Positions 50,394-60,852 of a stretch of DNA of 64,000 bases are shown in pieces (the stretch's first letter is position 1; every line of letters begins with the position of its first letter). Made by a program: the position numbers and the translations under genes. The stretch lies in contig CANMIH010000003.1 in assembly GCA_947497905.1 (NCBI GenBank), forward strand, positions 210,824 to 274,823. The letters run 5' to 3'. This stretch comes from an uncultured Pelagimonas sp. (lineage in GTDB: Bacteria; Pseudomonadota; Alphaproteobacteria; Rhodobacterales; Rhodobacteraceae). Below the pieces are notes generated by a model, which saw only the letters and a list, made by a program, of their open reading frames with translations, did not search any database and was not told the origin of the DNA.

Positions 50394-51581
50394 TCACGAG
50401 ATACGGGCCGAGCCAGCACGCGGGGCCAATGACAGTAATCCACCGGGTTGGCGGTGCACGCGCCCTTCCAGTTCAAGATCAGTCAGTGCCGGCGCCATTT
50501 GCGCCGCACTCGCTCCCAGATCGCGGGTCAACTGATCTTCGGCCACGGGCGACGGCCCAAGGCGATCCAAGATCTGTCGATGCAAATCCGCCGTTTCCCG
50601 CAAACTGCGCGTCTGCGGCACGCCTGCAGGGATAACAGCCTGTGGATTGGCAGGTTCCAAAGGCAATTCAGGCGCGGCTTCTTCGACCGGTGCAAGCGCT
50701 TCGATGATGTCTTCGACATTGCGCACCAACACCGCGCCATCTCGGATCAAAAAGTTACACCCACTGGCCCGTGCATCCATGGGATGCCCAGGTACCGCCA
50801 TCACATCGCGCCCCTGATCCAAGGCTGTGCGCGCCGTGATCAGTGATCCGGATTTGGCCGCAGCTTCGACAACAACAACCGCACGCGCCATGCCGGAGAC
50901 GATGCGATTGCGCACCGGGAAATGCCGGGCCTGAGGCTGCATGCCGATGGGTTGTTCACTTACCAATGCGCCGTCCTGATCCAGAATGTCGCGCGCAAGC
51001 TGTCCGTTTTCAGCGGGGTACATCACATCAACCCCTCCGGCCATCACCGCTACGGTGCCGGTTTTCACGGTTTCGATATGAGCGGCAGTATCCACGCCAC
51101 GCGCAAGTCCAGACACAACGACAAATCCCGCCTCGCCCAGTCCGCGCGACAAAGCCCGCGCCATGCGCGTGCCCAGTGACGAGGCATTTCTGGCTCCGAC
51201 CAGGGCCACCATCGGGCGGCGCAAAACAGCCGTCCCACCCCGCACCCAAAGCAAGGGCGGCGCGTCCGGTAGATGTGACAGCGCGCTGGGGTAGTCGTAA
51301 TCCCCCCAACAGACCAACCGTGCACCACAGGCATGACCCGCCTCGACCTCAGCCTGAGCCACATCCATGGGACAGATACGATACCTGTTCACGCCCGCGT
51401 CTTTCGCGACTTGCGGCAGAGCCTCAAGCGCGGCATCGACATGTTTATGTTCGGAAAGAAGTCGCCAGAAAGTCGAAACACCAACCCGACGTGATCGCAA
51501 GAGACGGAGCCATGACACCCGAAGATCTTCCGTGGTGGGTGGGAGTGGGGGGTGAGTGGAAGAGTAGCTGTTATCGCGCAT
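50394..51581 (-). CDS. dprA: DNA-processing protein DprA
   Basis: DNA-uptake protein of 395 residues that loads RecA on incoming single strands in transformation. The Rossmann-like core shows VALVGARNASSLGTRMARALSRGL, VVSGLARGVDTAAHIE, and PVRNRIVSGMARAVVVVEAAAKSGSLITARTALDQGRDVMAVPG. The C-terminal part has a winged-helix DML1-like region (DRLGPSPVAEDQLTRDLG). The ATG at 51581 is preceded by GGGG six bases upstream; a TTG at 51602 is the longer option. Competence genes elsewhere are unknown. Confidence 0.95.
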   Translation of the reverse strand: MRDNSYSSTHPPLPPTTEDLRVSWLRLLRSRRVGVSTFWRLLSEHKHVDAALEALPQVAKDAGVNRYRICPMDVAQAEVEAGHACGARLVCWGDYDYPSALSHLPDAPPLLWVRGGTAVLRRPMVALVGARNASSLGTRMARALSRGLGEAGFVVVSGLARGVDTAAHIETVKTGTVAVMAGGVDVMYPAENGQLARDILDQDGALVSEQPIGMQPQARHFPVRNRIVSGMARAVVVVEAAAKSGSLITARTALDQGRDVMAVPGHPMDARASGCNFLIRDGAVLVRNVEDIIEALAPVEEAAPELPLEPANPQAVIPAGVPQTRSLRETADLHRQILDRLGPSPVAEDQLTRDLGASAAQMAPALTDLELEGRVHRQPGGLLSLAPRAGSARIS

Positions 51582-51711
51582 CTTGACCCCGTCGTCTTGC
51601 AACTAATTGGTAGCGCGGGGGAGGTTAATTAGAGGTAAATTGAATTGGGTTTTTACGAAGTTTGATTCCAAACTTATGTAATTGCCTGCAATTTTTTGAC
51701 CAATCTTGGCT

Positions 51712-51737
51712 CGGCTGACGCCAGATCACGTCAGCCG
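51712..51737. terminator. Hairpin 3' of tldD
   Basis: Nine-base stem CGGCTGACG / CGTCAGCCG with an 8-base loop, just past the tldD stop on the minus strand. No T-run. Confidence 0.45.
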
Positions 51738-51751
51738 CCCAATTTGCAAGG

Positions 51752-53173
51752 TTATGTGGCAGCGCCACCAACTGTCAAACCACCGATCATAACAGTGGGT
51801 TGGCCCACGCCAACAGGCACCCACTGGCCCTGCTTTCCACAGTTCCCCATGCCCGGATCCAGCGCCATGTCGTTGCCAAGCGCGCGGATCTTTTTCAGCG
51901 CATTGGCCCCTTCTCCGATCAGGGTCGCCCCTTTGACCGGCGCGCCCACTTTGCCGTTTTCAACGCGATATGCTTCGGTGCAGGAAAATACAAACTTGCC
52001 GTTGGTGATATCCACCTGGCCGCCCCCAAAACCAACGGCCCAGATACCATCCTTCAGATCACCGACAATGTCCTTGGGATCTGCGTCTCCCCCCAACATA
52101 TATGTGTTGGTCATGCGCGGCATTGGGATATGAGCATAGCTTTCGCGGCGGCCATTGCCTGTCGGCGCAACGCCCATCAGACGCGCATTCTGACGGTCCT
52201 GCATATAGCCAACCAGTTTGCCATCTTCGATCAACACATTTTTTCCTGATGGCGTGCCTTCGTCATCCACGGAAATTGAACCGCGCCGATCCGGGATAGT
52301 GCCATCATCCAGAACGGTGACCCCTTTCGCGGCCACCTGCTGCCCCATTAGTCCCGCGAAGGCCGAGCTGCCTTTGCGGTTAAAATCGCCTTCCAACCCA
52401 TGACCAATCGCTTCGTGCAGCAAAATACCCGGCCATCCAGACCCAAGCACGATATCCATGACACCCGCCGGAGCCGGAACCGCCTCGAGATTGACCAGAG
52501 CCACGCGCAGCGCCTCTTTGGCTTTTGATTGCCAATCTTGTGGATCTAGCAGCCCATCCAAGCTCACGCGTCCACCACCGCCAGCAGTGCCAGATTCGCG
52601 ACGTCCATCCTGTTCGACAATCACACTGACGTTGACGCGTGTCATAGGACGCACATCTGTGATCAATCCGCCCTCGGGACGCAGAATAGAAATTTCCTGC
52701 AACGAGGCTGCAATGGTTGCGGTGACCTGCACCACACGGCTGTCGAGATCACGCGCGAAAGCATCGATTTCACGCAGGGTCTCAATCTTCACTGGAAACA
52801 GGACACCGCCGATAGGATCACTGTCTGTATATAGACGTTTGTTTGTGCCCGACGGTGGCGGTGCCATCACACCACCACCATCGCCAATCGCAAGACGTGC
52901 GGTCTGCGACGCCCGTTTTAAAGAGGCCTCGTTGATTTCGGTGGCATGGGCATAGCCCGCCACTTCTCCCTTCACGGCGCGCAGGCCAAAGCCTTCGGCG
53001 GCGTCATAGCTTGCGGTTTTGACCCGACCATCATCCAGCACAACCGTTTCTGAGCGGCGGCGTTCCAGAAAAAGCTCACCATCTTCTGCACCTTGCAGTG
53101 TTTCACGCAAAAGCGCCGTTGTGCGGTCAAGATCGAGGTTTGTCTCGAACGGGCGAAAGGGTGCGTCGGTCAT
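51752..53173 (-). CDS. tldD: Metalloprotease TldD
   Basis: Zinc protease of the TldD/PmbA family, 473 residues. The HExxxH metal site lies in LLHEAIGHGLEGDF, preceded by GSGWPGILLHE, and the family repeats (VLIEDGKLVGYMQDRQNARLMGVAPTGNGRRES, MTNTYMLGGD) are clear. TldD with PmbA digests peptide antitoxins and matures ribosomal peptides. It diverges from the oxidase operon, an order common in Rhodobacterales. Confidence 0.95.
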   Translation of the reverse strand: MTDAPFRPFETNLDLDRTTALLRETLQGAEDGELFLERRRSETVVLDDGRVKTASYDAAEGFGLRAVKGEVAGYAHATEINEASLKRASQTARLAIGDGGGVMAPPPSGTNKRLYTDSDPIGGVLFPVKIETLREIDAFARDLDSRVVQVTATIAASLQEISILRPEGGLITDVRPMTRVNVSVIVEQDGRRESGTAGGGGRVSLDGLLDPQDWQSKAKEALRVALVNLEAVPAPAGVMDIVLGSGWPGILLHEAIGHGLEGDFNRKGSSAFAGLMGQQVAAKGVTVLDDGTIPDRRGSISVDDEGTPSGKNVLIEDGKLVGYMQDRQNARLMGVAPTGNGRRESYAHIPMPRMTNTYMLGGDADPKDIVGDLKDGIWAVGFGGGQVDITNGKFVFSCTEAYRVENGKVGAPVKGATLIGEGANALKKIRALGNDMALDPGMGNCGKQGQWVPVGVGQPTVMIGGLTVGGAAT

Positions 53174-53357
53174 CAGGGCCTCAAAAATTGATCCAGATCA
53201 AGAAAAGCGGCGCTTTGCCGCAAGGGGGGTTCTTTATTGGTGCACTAGAATATGATTTTAAGCGACGAGAACGCAATGGGAGGCGAGAGGACAGGTATGG
53301 CCTGTGCTCCCCATCTCCCGTTATATGAGATGAATCACAACCGATCTTGGGTGAGAC

Positions 53358-54233
53358 ATGCAACTGAAGACAACGCTGATGGGCCTCGCGAGCGCCTTTC
53401 TTGCCGCGCCCGCAATGGCGCAAGAACTTGAAATTAAAGGCGCTCCGGTAGATGGTGCCATGGGCTTTCAGCCCGCAGCGACCGAGCTGGCCTCGCGCCT
53501 GCAGGGATTGGACAATCTTCTGTTGGTGATCATCACCGTCATCAGCCTGTTCGTCACCGGTCTGATTGCCTACGTGGTTGTGCGCCACAACCGTCGCGCC
53601 AACCCGAATCCTGCGAGCTTTACCCACCACACCACGCTTGAGATCGCATGGACCATTGTGCCCATCGCGCTGCTGGTGGTTATCGGGTCCTTCTCGCTGC
53701 CGGTTCTGTTCCAGCAGCAGGAAATCCCTGAGGGTGACATCACAATCAAAGTCACCGGTTACCAGTGGTACTGGGGCTATGAATATGTTGGCACCGATCT
53801 GGGCTATGACAGCTACATGATCGGCGCACCGGCCACCGGTGGTGACAACCGTCTTAACGCTGAGGTTGAAGCCCAGCTGGTAGACGCTGGCTTCAGCAAA
53901 GAAGAGTTCCTGCTGGCCACCGACACCTCTGTCATCGTGCCCACCGGCGCAACCGTGGTGATGCAGGTGACCGGCGCTGATGTAATCCACTCGTGGACCA
54001 TCCCTGCCTTTGGTGTGAAACAGGATGCGGTTCCCGGTCGTCTGGCCGAGCTCTGGTTCGAAGCTGAAGAAGAAGGCATCTACTTTGGTCAGTGTTCGGA
54101 ACTGTGCGGCATTGCCCACGCCTATATGCCGATCACGGTTCAGGTGGTTTCGCCCGAAGCCTATGAGGCTTGGCTGGCGCGTTCGGTTGAAGCCGGTGAA
54201 TACACCGACATTCGCGACGTCCTGACCAACTAA
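53358..54233 (+). CDS. ctaC: Cytochrome c oxidase subunit II
   Basis: CuA-bearing subunit of an aa3-type oxidase, 291 residues. A signal peptide (about 1-21, ending AMA-Q), two TM helices (LLLVIITVISLFVTGLIAYVVV and TIVPIALLVVIGSFSLPVLF) and a periplasmic cupredoxin domain are visible. The CuA ligands lie in QCSELCGIAHAYMP with the upstream His in TGADVIHSWTIP. WYWGYEY is the conserved aromatic patch. First gene of the ctaC-ctaB-ctaG-ctaE operon; subunit I is elsewhere. Confidence 0.97.
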   Translation: MQLKTTLMGLASAFLAAPAMAQELEIKGAPVDGAMGFQPAATELASRLQGLDNLLLVIITVISLFVTGLIAYVVVRHNRRANPNPASFTHHTTLEIAWTIVPIALLVVIGSFSLPVLFQQQEIPEGDITIKVTGYQWYWGYEYVGTDLGYDSYMIGAPATGGDNRLNAEVEAQLVDAGFSKEEFLLATDTSVIVPTGATVVMQVTGADVIHSWTIPAFGVKQDAVPGRLAELWFEAEEEGIYFGQCSELCGIAHAYMPITVQVVSPEAYEAWLARSVEAGEYTDIRDVLTN

Positions 54234-54310
54234 GACACAGGGTGGCTGGCCCACCCTCTCTTTGAACGCCGGGGCGGCAACGTCCCGGTTCTTCGACCCA
54301 AGGGGATACC

Positions 54311-55246
54311 ATGAGCGACGCAAGCTTTGACAATCGGCCCATCGAAAACGAGGCCCAGTTTGGTGACTTTTTCGCCCTGCTGAAGCCCCGTGTGATGACC
54401 CTGGTTGTCTTCACAGCGTTTGTTGGCCTGCTGGCCGCACCCGTTTCCGTGCACCCCTTTGTCGGCTTCTGCGCGATTCTGTTTATCGCTCTGGGCGGTG
54501 GCGCCTCGGGCGCGCTGAACATGTGGTACGATGCCGACATTGATGCCGTGATGCGCCGTACAGCCAAGCGCCCCATCCCTGCTGGGCGCGTGACCCGCGA
54601 TGAAGCTTTTGCCTTTGGCCTGACCCTTTCGGTCTTTGCAGTTGTCTTTCTGGGCCTCGCCACAAACTGGTTGGCAGGCGGTCTTCTGGCTTTCACCATC
54701 TTTTTCTACGTGGTGATCTACACCATGTGGCTCAAGCGTTCGACGCCTCAGAACATCGTCATTGGTGGCGCCGCCGGAGCCTTCCCTCCGATGATAGGTT
54801 GGGCAGCGGCTACCGGAACCATTTCGACCGAATCTGTGTTGATGTTCTGCTTGACCTTCCTGTGGACCCCGCCGCATTTCTGGGCTCTGGCTCTGTTCAT
54901 GCGCTCGGACTACGACGATGCCAAGGTTCCGATGCTCACCGTCACCCACGGACGTCGTTCGACCCGTAAACATATCCTCGCTTATACAGTCCTGCTTGCT
55001 GTCTTTGCGATTGCTCTTGGCTTCACTTCAATCGGTGGCCCGGTCTACCTGACAACCGCCGTTATCCTGAACGCTCTGTTTATCAAAGGCGCGTGGGATA
55101 TCACTCGTCGCGACGAAGACATGTCAGAAGCAGATAACTTTGCTGTTGAGCGCAAATTCTTCAAACTGTCGCTGCTGTATCTGTTTGCCAGCTTCGGCGC
55201 GATTCTCGTTGATGCGGTACTGACCCGTATGGGAGTGATGCTATGA
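54311..55246 (+). CDS. ctaB: Heme O synthase (protoheme IX farnesyltransferase)
   Basis: UbiA-family prenyltransferase of 311 residues with about eight or nine TM helices, adding farnesyl to heme B for heme O/A. The Asp-rich motif is [25 protein letters not shown], with a second conserved loop [22 protein letters not shown]...GRRSTRK. Its stop overlaps the next gene by 4 bases (ATGA). Confidence 0.97.
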   Translation: MSDASFDNRPIENEAQFGDFFALLKPRVMTLVVFTAFVGLLAAPVSVHPFVGFCAILFIALGGGASGALNMWYDADIDAVMRRTAKRPIPAGRVTRDEAFAFGLTLSVFAVVFLGLATNWLAGGLLAFTIFFYVVIYTMWLKRSTPQNIVIGGAAGAFPPMIGWAAATGTISTESVLMFCLTFLWTPPHFWALALFMRSDYDDAKVPMLTVTHGRRSTRKHILAYTVLLAVFAIALGFTSIGGPVYLTTAVILNALFIKGAWDITRRDEDMSEADNFAVERKFFKLSLLYLFASFGAILVDAVLTRMGVML

Positions 55247-55410
55247 GCCTGAGCAAGCAACACGAACTGCACGAACGCCGCAAAGGCCGCAACATTGGTC
55301 TGGGTTTGACATTGGCCGCCTTCATGGCTCTTGTTTTTGGCCTGACCATCGTCAAAATCGGTCGCGGAGATTTTCAGGTTGATCCGGCGGAGATGTCCAG
55401 TGGCAACTGA
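55243..55410 (+). CDS. Small membrane protein in the oxidase operon (CoxF-like)
   Basis: Fifty-five residues: a basic N-terminus ([17 protein letters not shown]), a single TM helix ([20 protein letters not shown]) and a short tail ending [10 protein letters not shown]. The ATG overlaps the ctaB stop, and its own stop overlaps the ctaG start. Small single-TM genes of this sort sit between ctaB and ctaG in the group and are assumed to be oxidase assembly or subunit IV-like factors. No direct proof of role. Confidence 0.85.
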   Translation: MSLSKQHELHERRKGRNIGLGLTLAAFMALVFGLTIVKIGRGDFQVDPAEMSSGN

Positions 55411-55984
55411 TCCAAAAACCAAAACGGTCTACCAACTTGTATCGGTTGTTGTGACCATGGGTGCTCTGGCTTGGGCAGCTGTGCCCTTCTACGACTGGTT
55501 CTGCAGCGTCACCGGATTTGGCGGCACACCGGGTGTGGCCACGTCAGCCGACTCTGAGATCCTCGACAAGACCATCAAGGTTCGTTTCGACGCCTCGCTC
55601 GAGCGGGACATGCCTTGGGAGTTCAAACCCGAAGTCCCCGAGATGACCCTGCGCATCGGTGAAGAGGGTCTCGCGTTCTATGAGGCCTATAACCCCACCG
55701 ACAAACCGGTGGCCGGTCAGGCAAGCTATAACGTCGCCCCCTATTCGGCGGGTGCGTATTTCTCGAAAATCGAGTGCTTTTGCTTTACCGAGCAGGTGCT
55801 TGAACCCGGTGAACGTGTGATGATGCCGGTGAGTTTCTTTGTGGATCCCGAGATTGTCGATGATCCCGAAGCCAAATTCACCAGCCACATCACGCTTTCT
55901 TACACATTCTATGAGATCGACCTGCCAGAAGCTGAACAGGCCGCTCTTGAACTGAAATCGGACGACGCAACGTCCCTGAACTAA
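55400..55984 (+). CDS. ctaG: Cytochrome c oxidase assembly protein CtaG
   Basis: Copper chaperone for CuB, 194 residues, anchored by one N-terminal TM helix ([33 protein letters not shown]) with a periplasmic Ig-like domain. The copper-binding Cys pair is in [12 protein letters not shown], preceded by TASYNVAPxxAGxYF (here [15 protein letters not shown]). The GTG at 55400 overlaps the small membrane gene by 11 bases; an ORF start at 55379 is less likely. Confidence 0.95.
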   Translation: MATDPKTKTVYQLVSVVVTMGALAWAAVPFYDWFCSVTGFGGTPGVATSADSEILDKTIKVRFDASLERDMPWEFKPEVPEMTLRIGEEGLAFYEAYNPTDKPVAGQASYNVAPYSAGAYFSKIECFCFTEQVLEPGERVMMPVSFFVDPEIVDDPEAKFTSHITLSYTFYEIDLPEAEQAALELKSDDATSLN

Positions 55985-56003
55985 CGCCAGACGAGGACAG
56001 AAG

Positions 56004-56843
56004 ATGGCACACGCCAAGAATCACGATTATCATATTCTGAGCCCCTCAATGTGGCCCCTGCTGGCCTCATTGTTTGGTTTCCTGATGCTGACCGGCGCCG
56101 TTGTTTGGATGGCTGGTGAAGCAACATTCCTGATGCAAACCGTCACTCTGAGCGGCCCCTGGTTGTTCCTGATTGGCCTTGCGGGCGTACTTTACGTCAT
56201 GTTTGGCTGGTGGGCTGCCACCGTGGAAGAGAACAAAGTTGGCGATCACACGCCGGTTGTTCTGATCGGTCTGCGCTATGGCTTTATCCTGTTTATCATG
56301 TCCGAGGTGATGTTCTTCGCGGCCTGGTTCTGGAGCTTCTTCAAGCACGCCATGTACCCGATGAACACAGAAGGCCTGAGCCCGATGGTGGATGGCGTTT
56401 GGCCACCCGTTGGCATCGAGACATTTGATCCATGGCACCTGCCCCTGATCAACACCCTGATCCTGCTGTGCTCGGGCGCCGCGGCGACATGGGCACACCA
56501 CGCCTTGGTTCATGAGAACAACCGCAAAGACATGGTACAGGGTCTGACCATTGCCATCGTCCTTGGCATGATCTTCACCGTGTTCCAGGCCTATGAATAC
56601 AGCCACGCGGCCTTTGGCTTTGCTGGCAACATCTATGGCGCGAACTTCTTCATGGCGACCGGCTTCCACGGCTTCCACGTTGTTGTTGGCACTATCTTCC
56701 TGTTCATCTGCCTGCTGCGCACCCTGCGCGGTCACTTCACCCCCGAAAACCACCTGGGGTTTGAAGCGGCGGCCTGGTACTGGCACTTTGTTGATGTGGT
56801 TTGGCTGTTCCTGTTCGCAGCTGTCTACATCTGGGGCGGCTAA
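56004..56843 (+). CDS. ctaE: Cytochrome c oxidase subunit III
   Basis: Membrane subunit of 279 residues with seven TM helices. The family residues include [34 protein letters not shown] with the conserved Glu, [43 protein letters not shown] and [15 protein letters not shown]. It is the last gene of the oxidase operon, with a terminator before the SURF1 gene. Confidence 0.97.
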   Translation: MAHAKNHDYHILSPSMWPLLASLFGFLMLTGAVVWMAGEATFLMQTVTLSGPWLFLIGLAGVLYVMFGWWAATVEENKVGDHTPVVLIGLRYGFILFIMSEVMFFAAWFWSFFKHAMYPMNTEGLSPMVDGVWPPVGIETFDPWHLPLINTLILLCSGAAATWAHHALVHENNRKDMVQGLTIAIVLGMIFTVFQAYEYSHAAFGFAGNIYGANFFMATGFHGFHVVVGTIFLFICLLRTLRGHFTPENHLGFEAAAWYWHFVDVVWLFLFAAVYIWGG

Positions 56844-56887
56844 ACCCTGCCTTTGAGGTTGAAACCCTCTGCATTGAATGAAAAAAC

Positions 56888-56915
56888 AAGGCGCGCCTCT
56901 ATGGTGCGCCTTTTC
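56888..56915 (+). terminator. Terminator after ctaE
   Basis: Ten-base stem AAGGCGCGCC / GGTGCGCCTT (one G-T pair) followed by TTCTG. It may reduce but not fully stop read-through into the SURF1 gene. Confidence 0.7.
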
Positions 56916-56930
56916 TGTTCAGGAGAGCCC

Positions 56931-57608
56931 GTGAAACGCATCCTTGCCCCGTTGCTGATTGGTCTGATCGGTGCCGCAATCCTTGTGGCGCTAGGGACGT
57001 GGCAACTTCAGCGCCTGACCTGGAAGCGAAGTGTTCTTTCCGAGATTGAAGCAACAATTGGCGGGGCACCGATGCCCCTGCCGCGCCTGATGTCTCCTGC
57101 GGATCAGAAATATATGCCCGTGACATTGGAAGGCACCGTAGAAGACGGCGCACTTTATGTTTTGGTGTCTGTCAAGAAACGCGGTGCGGGTTGGCGGGTG
57201 ATCTCGCCCTTCACAACGAAAGAGGGCCGTCGCGTATTGCTGGACCGGGGCTTTATCAGGACAGACAAAAAATCTGCGCCGCGCATGGCGGGATCTGCGT
57301 CTGTTCAAGGCAACCTGCATTGGCCTGACGATCGCAATCCTTCGACACCAGACAATGACGTGGCTGGCAATATCTGGTTTGCCCGCGATTTGGCTCAGAT
57401 GGCCGAGGTGCTCGATACCGAACCCCTATTGGTCGTAGCGCGCTCGATGTCGCCAGTGGACAGCGGTATGACGCACCTGCCCGTCGACACCGCCGGCATC
57501 CCGAATGACCATCTGCAATATGCCATCACGTGGTTTTCGCTAGCCACAATTTGGATTCTTATGACTGGCGTCTGGATACGACGCCGCACAACCGGCATGG
57601 AAGGCTGA
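56931..57608 (+). CDS. SURF1-family oxidase assembly protein
   Basis: SURF1/Shy1 homologue of 225 residues with TM helices at both ends (about 5-20, APLLIGLIGAAILVALG, and about 200-218, YAITWFSLATIWILMTGVWI) and a periplasmic domain (MPVTLEGTVEDGALYVLV, GWRVISPF, VLLDRGFI). SURF1 helps insert heme A into subunit I. The GTG at 56931 has AGGAGA upstream; the in-frame upstream region would hide the first TM helix. Confidence 0.93.
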   Translation: MKRILAPLLIGLIGAAILVALGTWQLQRLTWKRSVLSEIEATIGGAPMPLPRLMSPADQKYMPVTLEGTVEDGALYVLVSVKKRGAGWRVISPFTTKEGRRVLLDRGFIRTDKKSAPRMAGSASVQGNLHWPDDRNPSTPDNDVAGNIWFARDLAQMAEVLDTEPLLVVARSMSPVDSGMTHLPVDTAGIPNDHLQYAITWFSLATIWILMTGVWIRRRTTGMEG

Positions 57609-57611
57609 GAC

Positions 57612-59000
57612 ATGCGTTACATTTCCACCCGCGGCAAAGCGCCGTCGCTTTCGTTTGAAGAGGCCATGCTGTCGGGGCTGGCACGGGACGGTGGACTATA
57701 CGTCCCCGAAACCATTCCCCAGATGAGCGCGGACGAGATTCGCGCGCTTCAGGGGCTGAGCTATGAAGAGATCGCCTTTCGCGTCATGCGCCCCTATGTG
57801 GGGGACGGGTTCACCGATGAGGTTTTCGCCGACCTGATCGCAAAAGCCTATTCGGGCTTTGGCCACAACGCCCGCGCGCCTATGGTTCAGCTTGCACCAA
57901 ACCACTATCTGCTTGAGCTGTTCCACGGCCCGACCCTTGCCTTCAAAGATTTCGCAATGCAGCTGATTGGTCAGCTGTTCCAAGAGGCTTTGGAGCGCCG
58001 GGGCGAACGCGTCACAATCGTTGGCGCGACATCGGGCGACACAGGATCAGCCGCCATTGAAGCCTTTAAGGGGCTCGACAATGTGGATGTCTTTATCCTG
58101 TATCCGCATGGTCGTGTGTCCGAGGTGCAGCGTCGTCAAATGACCACACCGCAGGAAAGCAACGTGCATGCGCTGGCTCTGGATGGCGACTTTGATGATT
58201 GTCAGGCCCGCCTGAAAGACATGTTCAATGATTTCGAGTTCCGCGATGGCGTGCGTCTTGCGGGTGTAAACTCGATCAACTGGGCGCGTGTTCTCGCGCA
58301 GGTGGTCTACTACTTCTCTTCCGCTGTGTCGCTGGGCGCGCCGGATCGCAAAGTGTCTTTCACCGTGCCAACCGGGAACTTTGGCGACATCTTTGCAGGC
58401 TATATAGCCAAGAAAATGGGGCTGCCGATTGACCGTCTTGTTGTAGCCACCAACCAAAACGACATTCTGCACCGCTGCCTGTCGACCGGGACTTATCAGA
58501 AAGATGGCGTTTCGCCCTCGATCAGCCCCTCGATGGATATTCAGGTCAGCTCGAACTTCGAACGCGCTTTGTTTGATGCCTATGATCGTGACGGCACTGC
58601 AGTCGCACAATTGATGGATGAGCTGAAAGACGGTGGCTTTAACGTCAGTCAAGGAGCGCTTGAGGCGCTGCGCGAACATTTCGACTCCGGCCGTGTATCG
58701 GAAGACGAAACTTTGGCCATGATCACAGAGGCAAACGCCACCATGGGCGAATTGCTCTGCCCGCATTCCGCAATCGGTGTGAAGGTTGCTGAAGACATGC
58801 GCGACCCTTCGGTGCCGATGATCACACTTGCAACAGCCCACCCTGCCAAATTCCCCGATGCGGTGGAAAAAGCCAGCGACATTCGCCCGCCTCTTCCCAA
58901 TCGCATGGCAGATCTATATGAGCGTTCAGAACGTGTGACTCAGGTTCCCAATGACCTGAAGGCACTCCAAGGCCTCATTCAGGAGCGTATCGCCAAGTGA
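57612..59000 (+). CDS. thrC: Threonine synthase
   Basis: PLP-dependent enzyme of 462 residues converting O-phospho-L-homoserine to threonine. The PLP-Lys motif is FHGPTLAFKDFAMQLIGQLF at about 95-114, and the N-terminal MRYISTRGKAPSLSFEEAML is typical of the ThrC2 (yeast-like) class. The end overlaps the M16 peptidase start by 4 bases (GTGA). Confidence 0.97.
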   Translation: MRYISTRGKAPSLSFEEAMLSGLARDGGLYVPETIPQMSADEIRALQGLSYEEIAFRVMRPYVGDGFTDEVFADLIAKAYSGFGHNARAPMVQLAPNHYLLELFHGPTLAFKDFAMQLIGQLFQEALERRGERVTIVGATSGDTGSAAIEAFKGLDNVDVFILYPHGRVSEVQRRQMTTPQESNVHALALDGDFDDCQARLKDMFNDFEFRDGVRLAGVNSINWARVLAQVVYYFSSAVSLGAPDRKVSFTVPTGNFGDIFAGYIAKKMGLPIDRLVVATNQNDILHRCLSTGTYQKDGVSPSISPSMDIQVSSNFERALFDAYDRDGTAVAQLMDELKDGGFNVSQGALEALREHFDSGRVSEDETLAMITEANATMGELLCPHSAIGVKVAEDMRDPSVPMITLATAHPAKFPDAVEKASDIRPPLPNRMADLYERSERVTQVPNDLKALQGLIQERIAK

Positions 59001-60259
59001 CTGTCCAAATTGCCACGCTGTCTAACGGATTCCGCATCGTCACCGAACATATGCCGGGGCTTCAATCTGCCTCACTTGGTATCTGGGTAACGGCCGGAGG
59101 GCGGCATGAACGCCCTGAACAAAATGGCGTGGCACATTTTCTGGAGCATATGGCGTTTAAGGGCACCAAGACCCGCAGCGCGCTTCAGATTGCCGAAGCG
59201 ATCGAAGATGTTGGCGGATATATCAACGCCTACACCTCGCGTGAGGTGACCGCCTATTATGCCCGTGTCCTCAAAGCGGACACGGCGCTTGCGCTGGATG
59301 TGATCTCCGACATCCTGCTGAACCCGGTGTTTGATCCCAAAGAGATTGAGATCGAACGCCATGTGATTTTGCAGGAAATCGGTCAGGCTCTGGATACTCC
59401 TGATGATGTGATTTTTGACTGGCTGCAGGAAAAGGCCTATCCGAACCAGCCTCTGGGTCGCACCATTCTCGGCGAGACCGAGCGCGTGCGCGCCTTTGGT
59501 CGGGACGATCTGGCCCGGTTTGTCGAAGAGCATTACGGCCCGGATCAGATGATCCTGTCGGCCGCCGGGGCTGTGGATCACGATACCATCGTGAAACAGG
59601 CCGAAGCTTTGTTTGGCCATCTGCCTGCCCGTACAGCCACACTGGCCGATGCCGCGACCTTCTTTGGCGGAGAAAGCCGTCAGGTCAAAGATCTTGAGCA
59701 GGCCCATATGGCCCTTGCCTTTCAGGGGCCGGGCTATCGCGATCCGTCGTTCTATACCTCGCAGATCTACACCATTGCTCTGGGTGGCGGGATGTCGTCG
59801 CGGCTGTTCCAGGAAATTCGCGAAAAGCGCGGTCTCTGCTACACCATCTTCGCCCAATCCGGCGCCTATTCGGACACGGGCATGACCATGATCTATGCGG
59901 GCACCAGCGGTGAAGAGGTGGGGGATCTTGCCAATCTCACCATCGACGAGATGAAACGCGCCGCGGAAGATATGTCTGACGCTGAAATCGAACGTGCCCG
60001 CGCCCAGATGAAGGCCGGACTGTTGATGGGTCTCGAAAGCCCTGCGAGCCGTGCCGAGCGTATGGCGCGTATGGTTCAGATCTGGAACAAGGTTCCACCG
60101 ATCGAACAGACCGTTGAACGGATTGACGCCGTCACCCGCGAAGATGTGTTGGCCTTTGCCCAGGATCAGGCAAGCAACGCCGCTCCTGCGCTTGCGCTTT
60201 ATGGCCCGGTTGACCAGGCCCCGGCGCTGGAGGCACTTCAGGCACGTAGGGCTGCGTAA
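58997..60259 (+). CDS. M16-family zinc peptidase (processing-peptidase-like)
   Basis: Protein of 420 residues of the pitrilysin/mitochondrial processing peptidase family. The inverted zinc motif HxxEH is HFLEHMAFKGT at about 49-59 and the distal Glu is in IERHVILQEIGQALDTPDD. The second half (GGGMSSRLFQEIREKRGLCYTIFAQSG) is the family's paired domain. Starts with GTG in the thrC overlap. Conserved next to thrC in the group; the native substrate is unknown. Confidence 0.93.
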   Translation: MTVQIATLSNGFRIVTEHMPGLQSASLGIWVTAGGRHERPEQNGVAHFLEHMAFKGTKTRSALQIAEAIEDVGGYINAYTSREVTAYYARVLKADTALALDVISDILLNPVFDPKEIEIERHVILQEIGQALDTPDDVIFDWLQEKAYPNQPLGRTILGETERVRAFGRDDLARFVEEHYGPDQMILSAAGAVDHDTIVKQAEALFGHLPARTATLADAATFFGGESRQVKDLEQAHMALAFQGPGYRDPSFYTSQIYTIALGGGMSSRLFQEIREKRGLCYTIFAQSGAYSDTGMTMIYAGTSGEEVGDLANLTIDEMKRAAEDMSDAEIERARAQMKAGLLMGLESPASRAERMARMVQIWNKVPPIEQTVERIDAVTREDVLAFAQDQASNAAPALALYGPVDQAPALEALQARRAA

Positions 60260-60846
60260 TGCTGGCCCTGCGTCGCAAGCTAAGGCTCGAAACCGAGCGA
60301 CTGAGCCTGCGTCCGCCGGTGCATTCTGATTTTGCGGCCTGGGCCTCCTTGCGCCTCGAAAGCCGTGCGTTTCTCACCCCGTGGGAACCGCAATGGGCGG
60401 AAGACCATCTCACCCGGCGTGCCTTTACCAATCGTGTGTATTGGGCCGCCCGTGCCGTGTCTGGTGGCACCGCCCTGCCTTTGTTTATGACCCGCCGTGA
60501 GGACAATGCGCTTGTTGGAGCCATTACTCTCGACAATATCCGACGTGGCCCTGCACAGGCCGGGACCTTGGGATATTGGGTTGGCGAACGCTTTGCCCGC
60601 AATGGCTATATGCGCGAGGCCATCGAAGCCGTCGTGCATCATGCCTTTGAAAAACTGAACCTCTCACGTATCGAAGCCGCCTGTTTGCCAGAGAATGCCG
60701 CATCGCGCGCTTTGCTCGAAAGCTCAGGCTTCAAGTACGAAGGTGTTGCGCAAAGCTATCTGCAGATTGAAGGCCGTTGGCGGACACATGTATTATATGC
60801 CGCTCTGCGCGCCGATCGTCGGGGACGCAGCACCGCTGGATTGTGA
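60259..60846 (+). CDS. GNAT-family acetyltransferase (RimJ/RimL-like)
   Basis: Protein of 195 residues. Motif A GTLGYWVGERFARNGYMREAIEAVVHHAFEKLNLSRIEAACLPENAASRALLESSGF is classic for the RimJ/RimL group, which acetylate ribosomal proteins and other substrates. Its ATG overlaps the M16 stop (TAATG). Likely co-transcribed with thrC and the peptidase. Confidence 0.9.
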   Translation: MLALRRKLRLETERLSLRPPVHSDFAAWASLRLESRAFLTPWEPQWAEDHLTRRAFTNRVYWAARAVSGGTALPLFMTRREDNALVGAITLDNIRRGPAQAGTLGYWVGERFARNGYMREAIEAVVHHAFEKLNLSRIEAACLPENAASRALLESSGFKYEGVAQSYLQIEGRWRTHVLYAALRADRRGRSTAGL

Positions 60847-60852
60847 GGACAG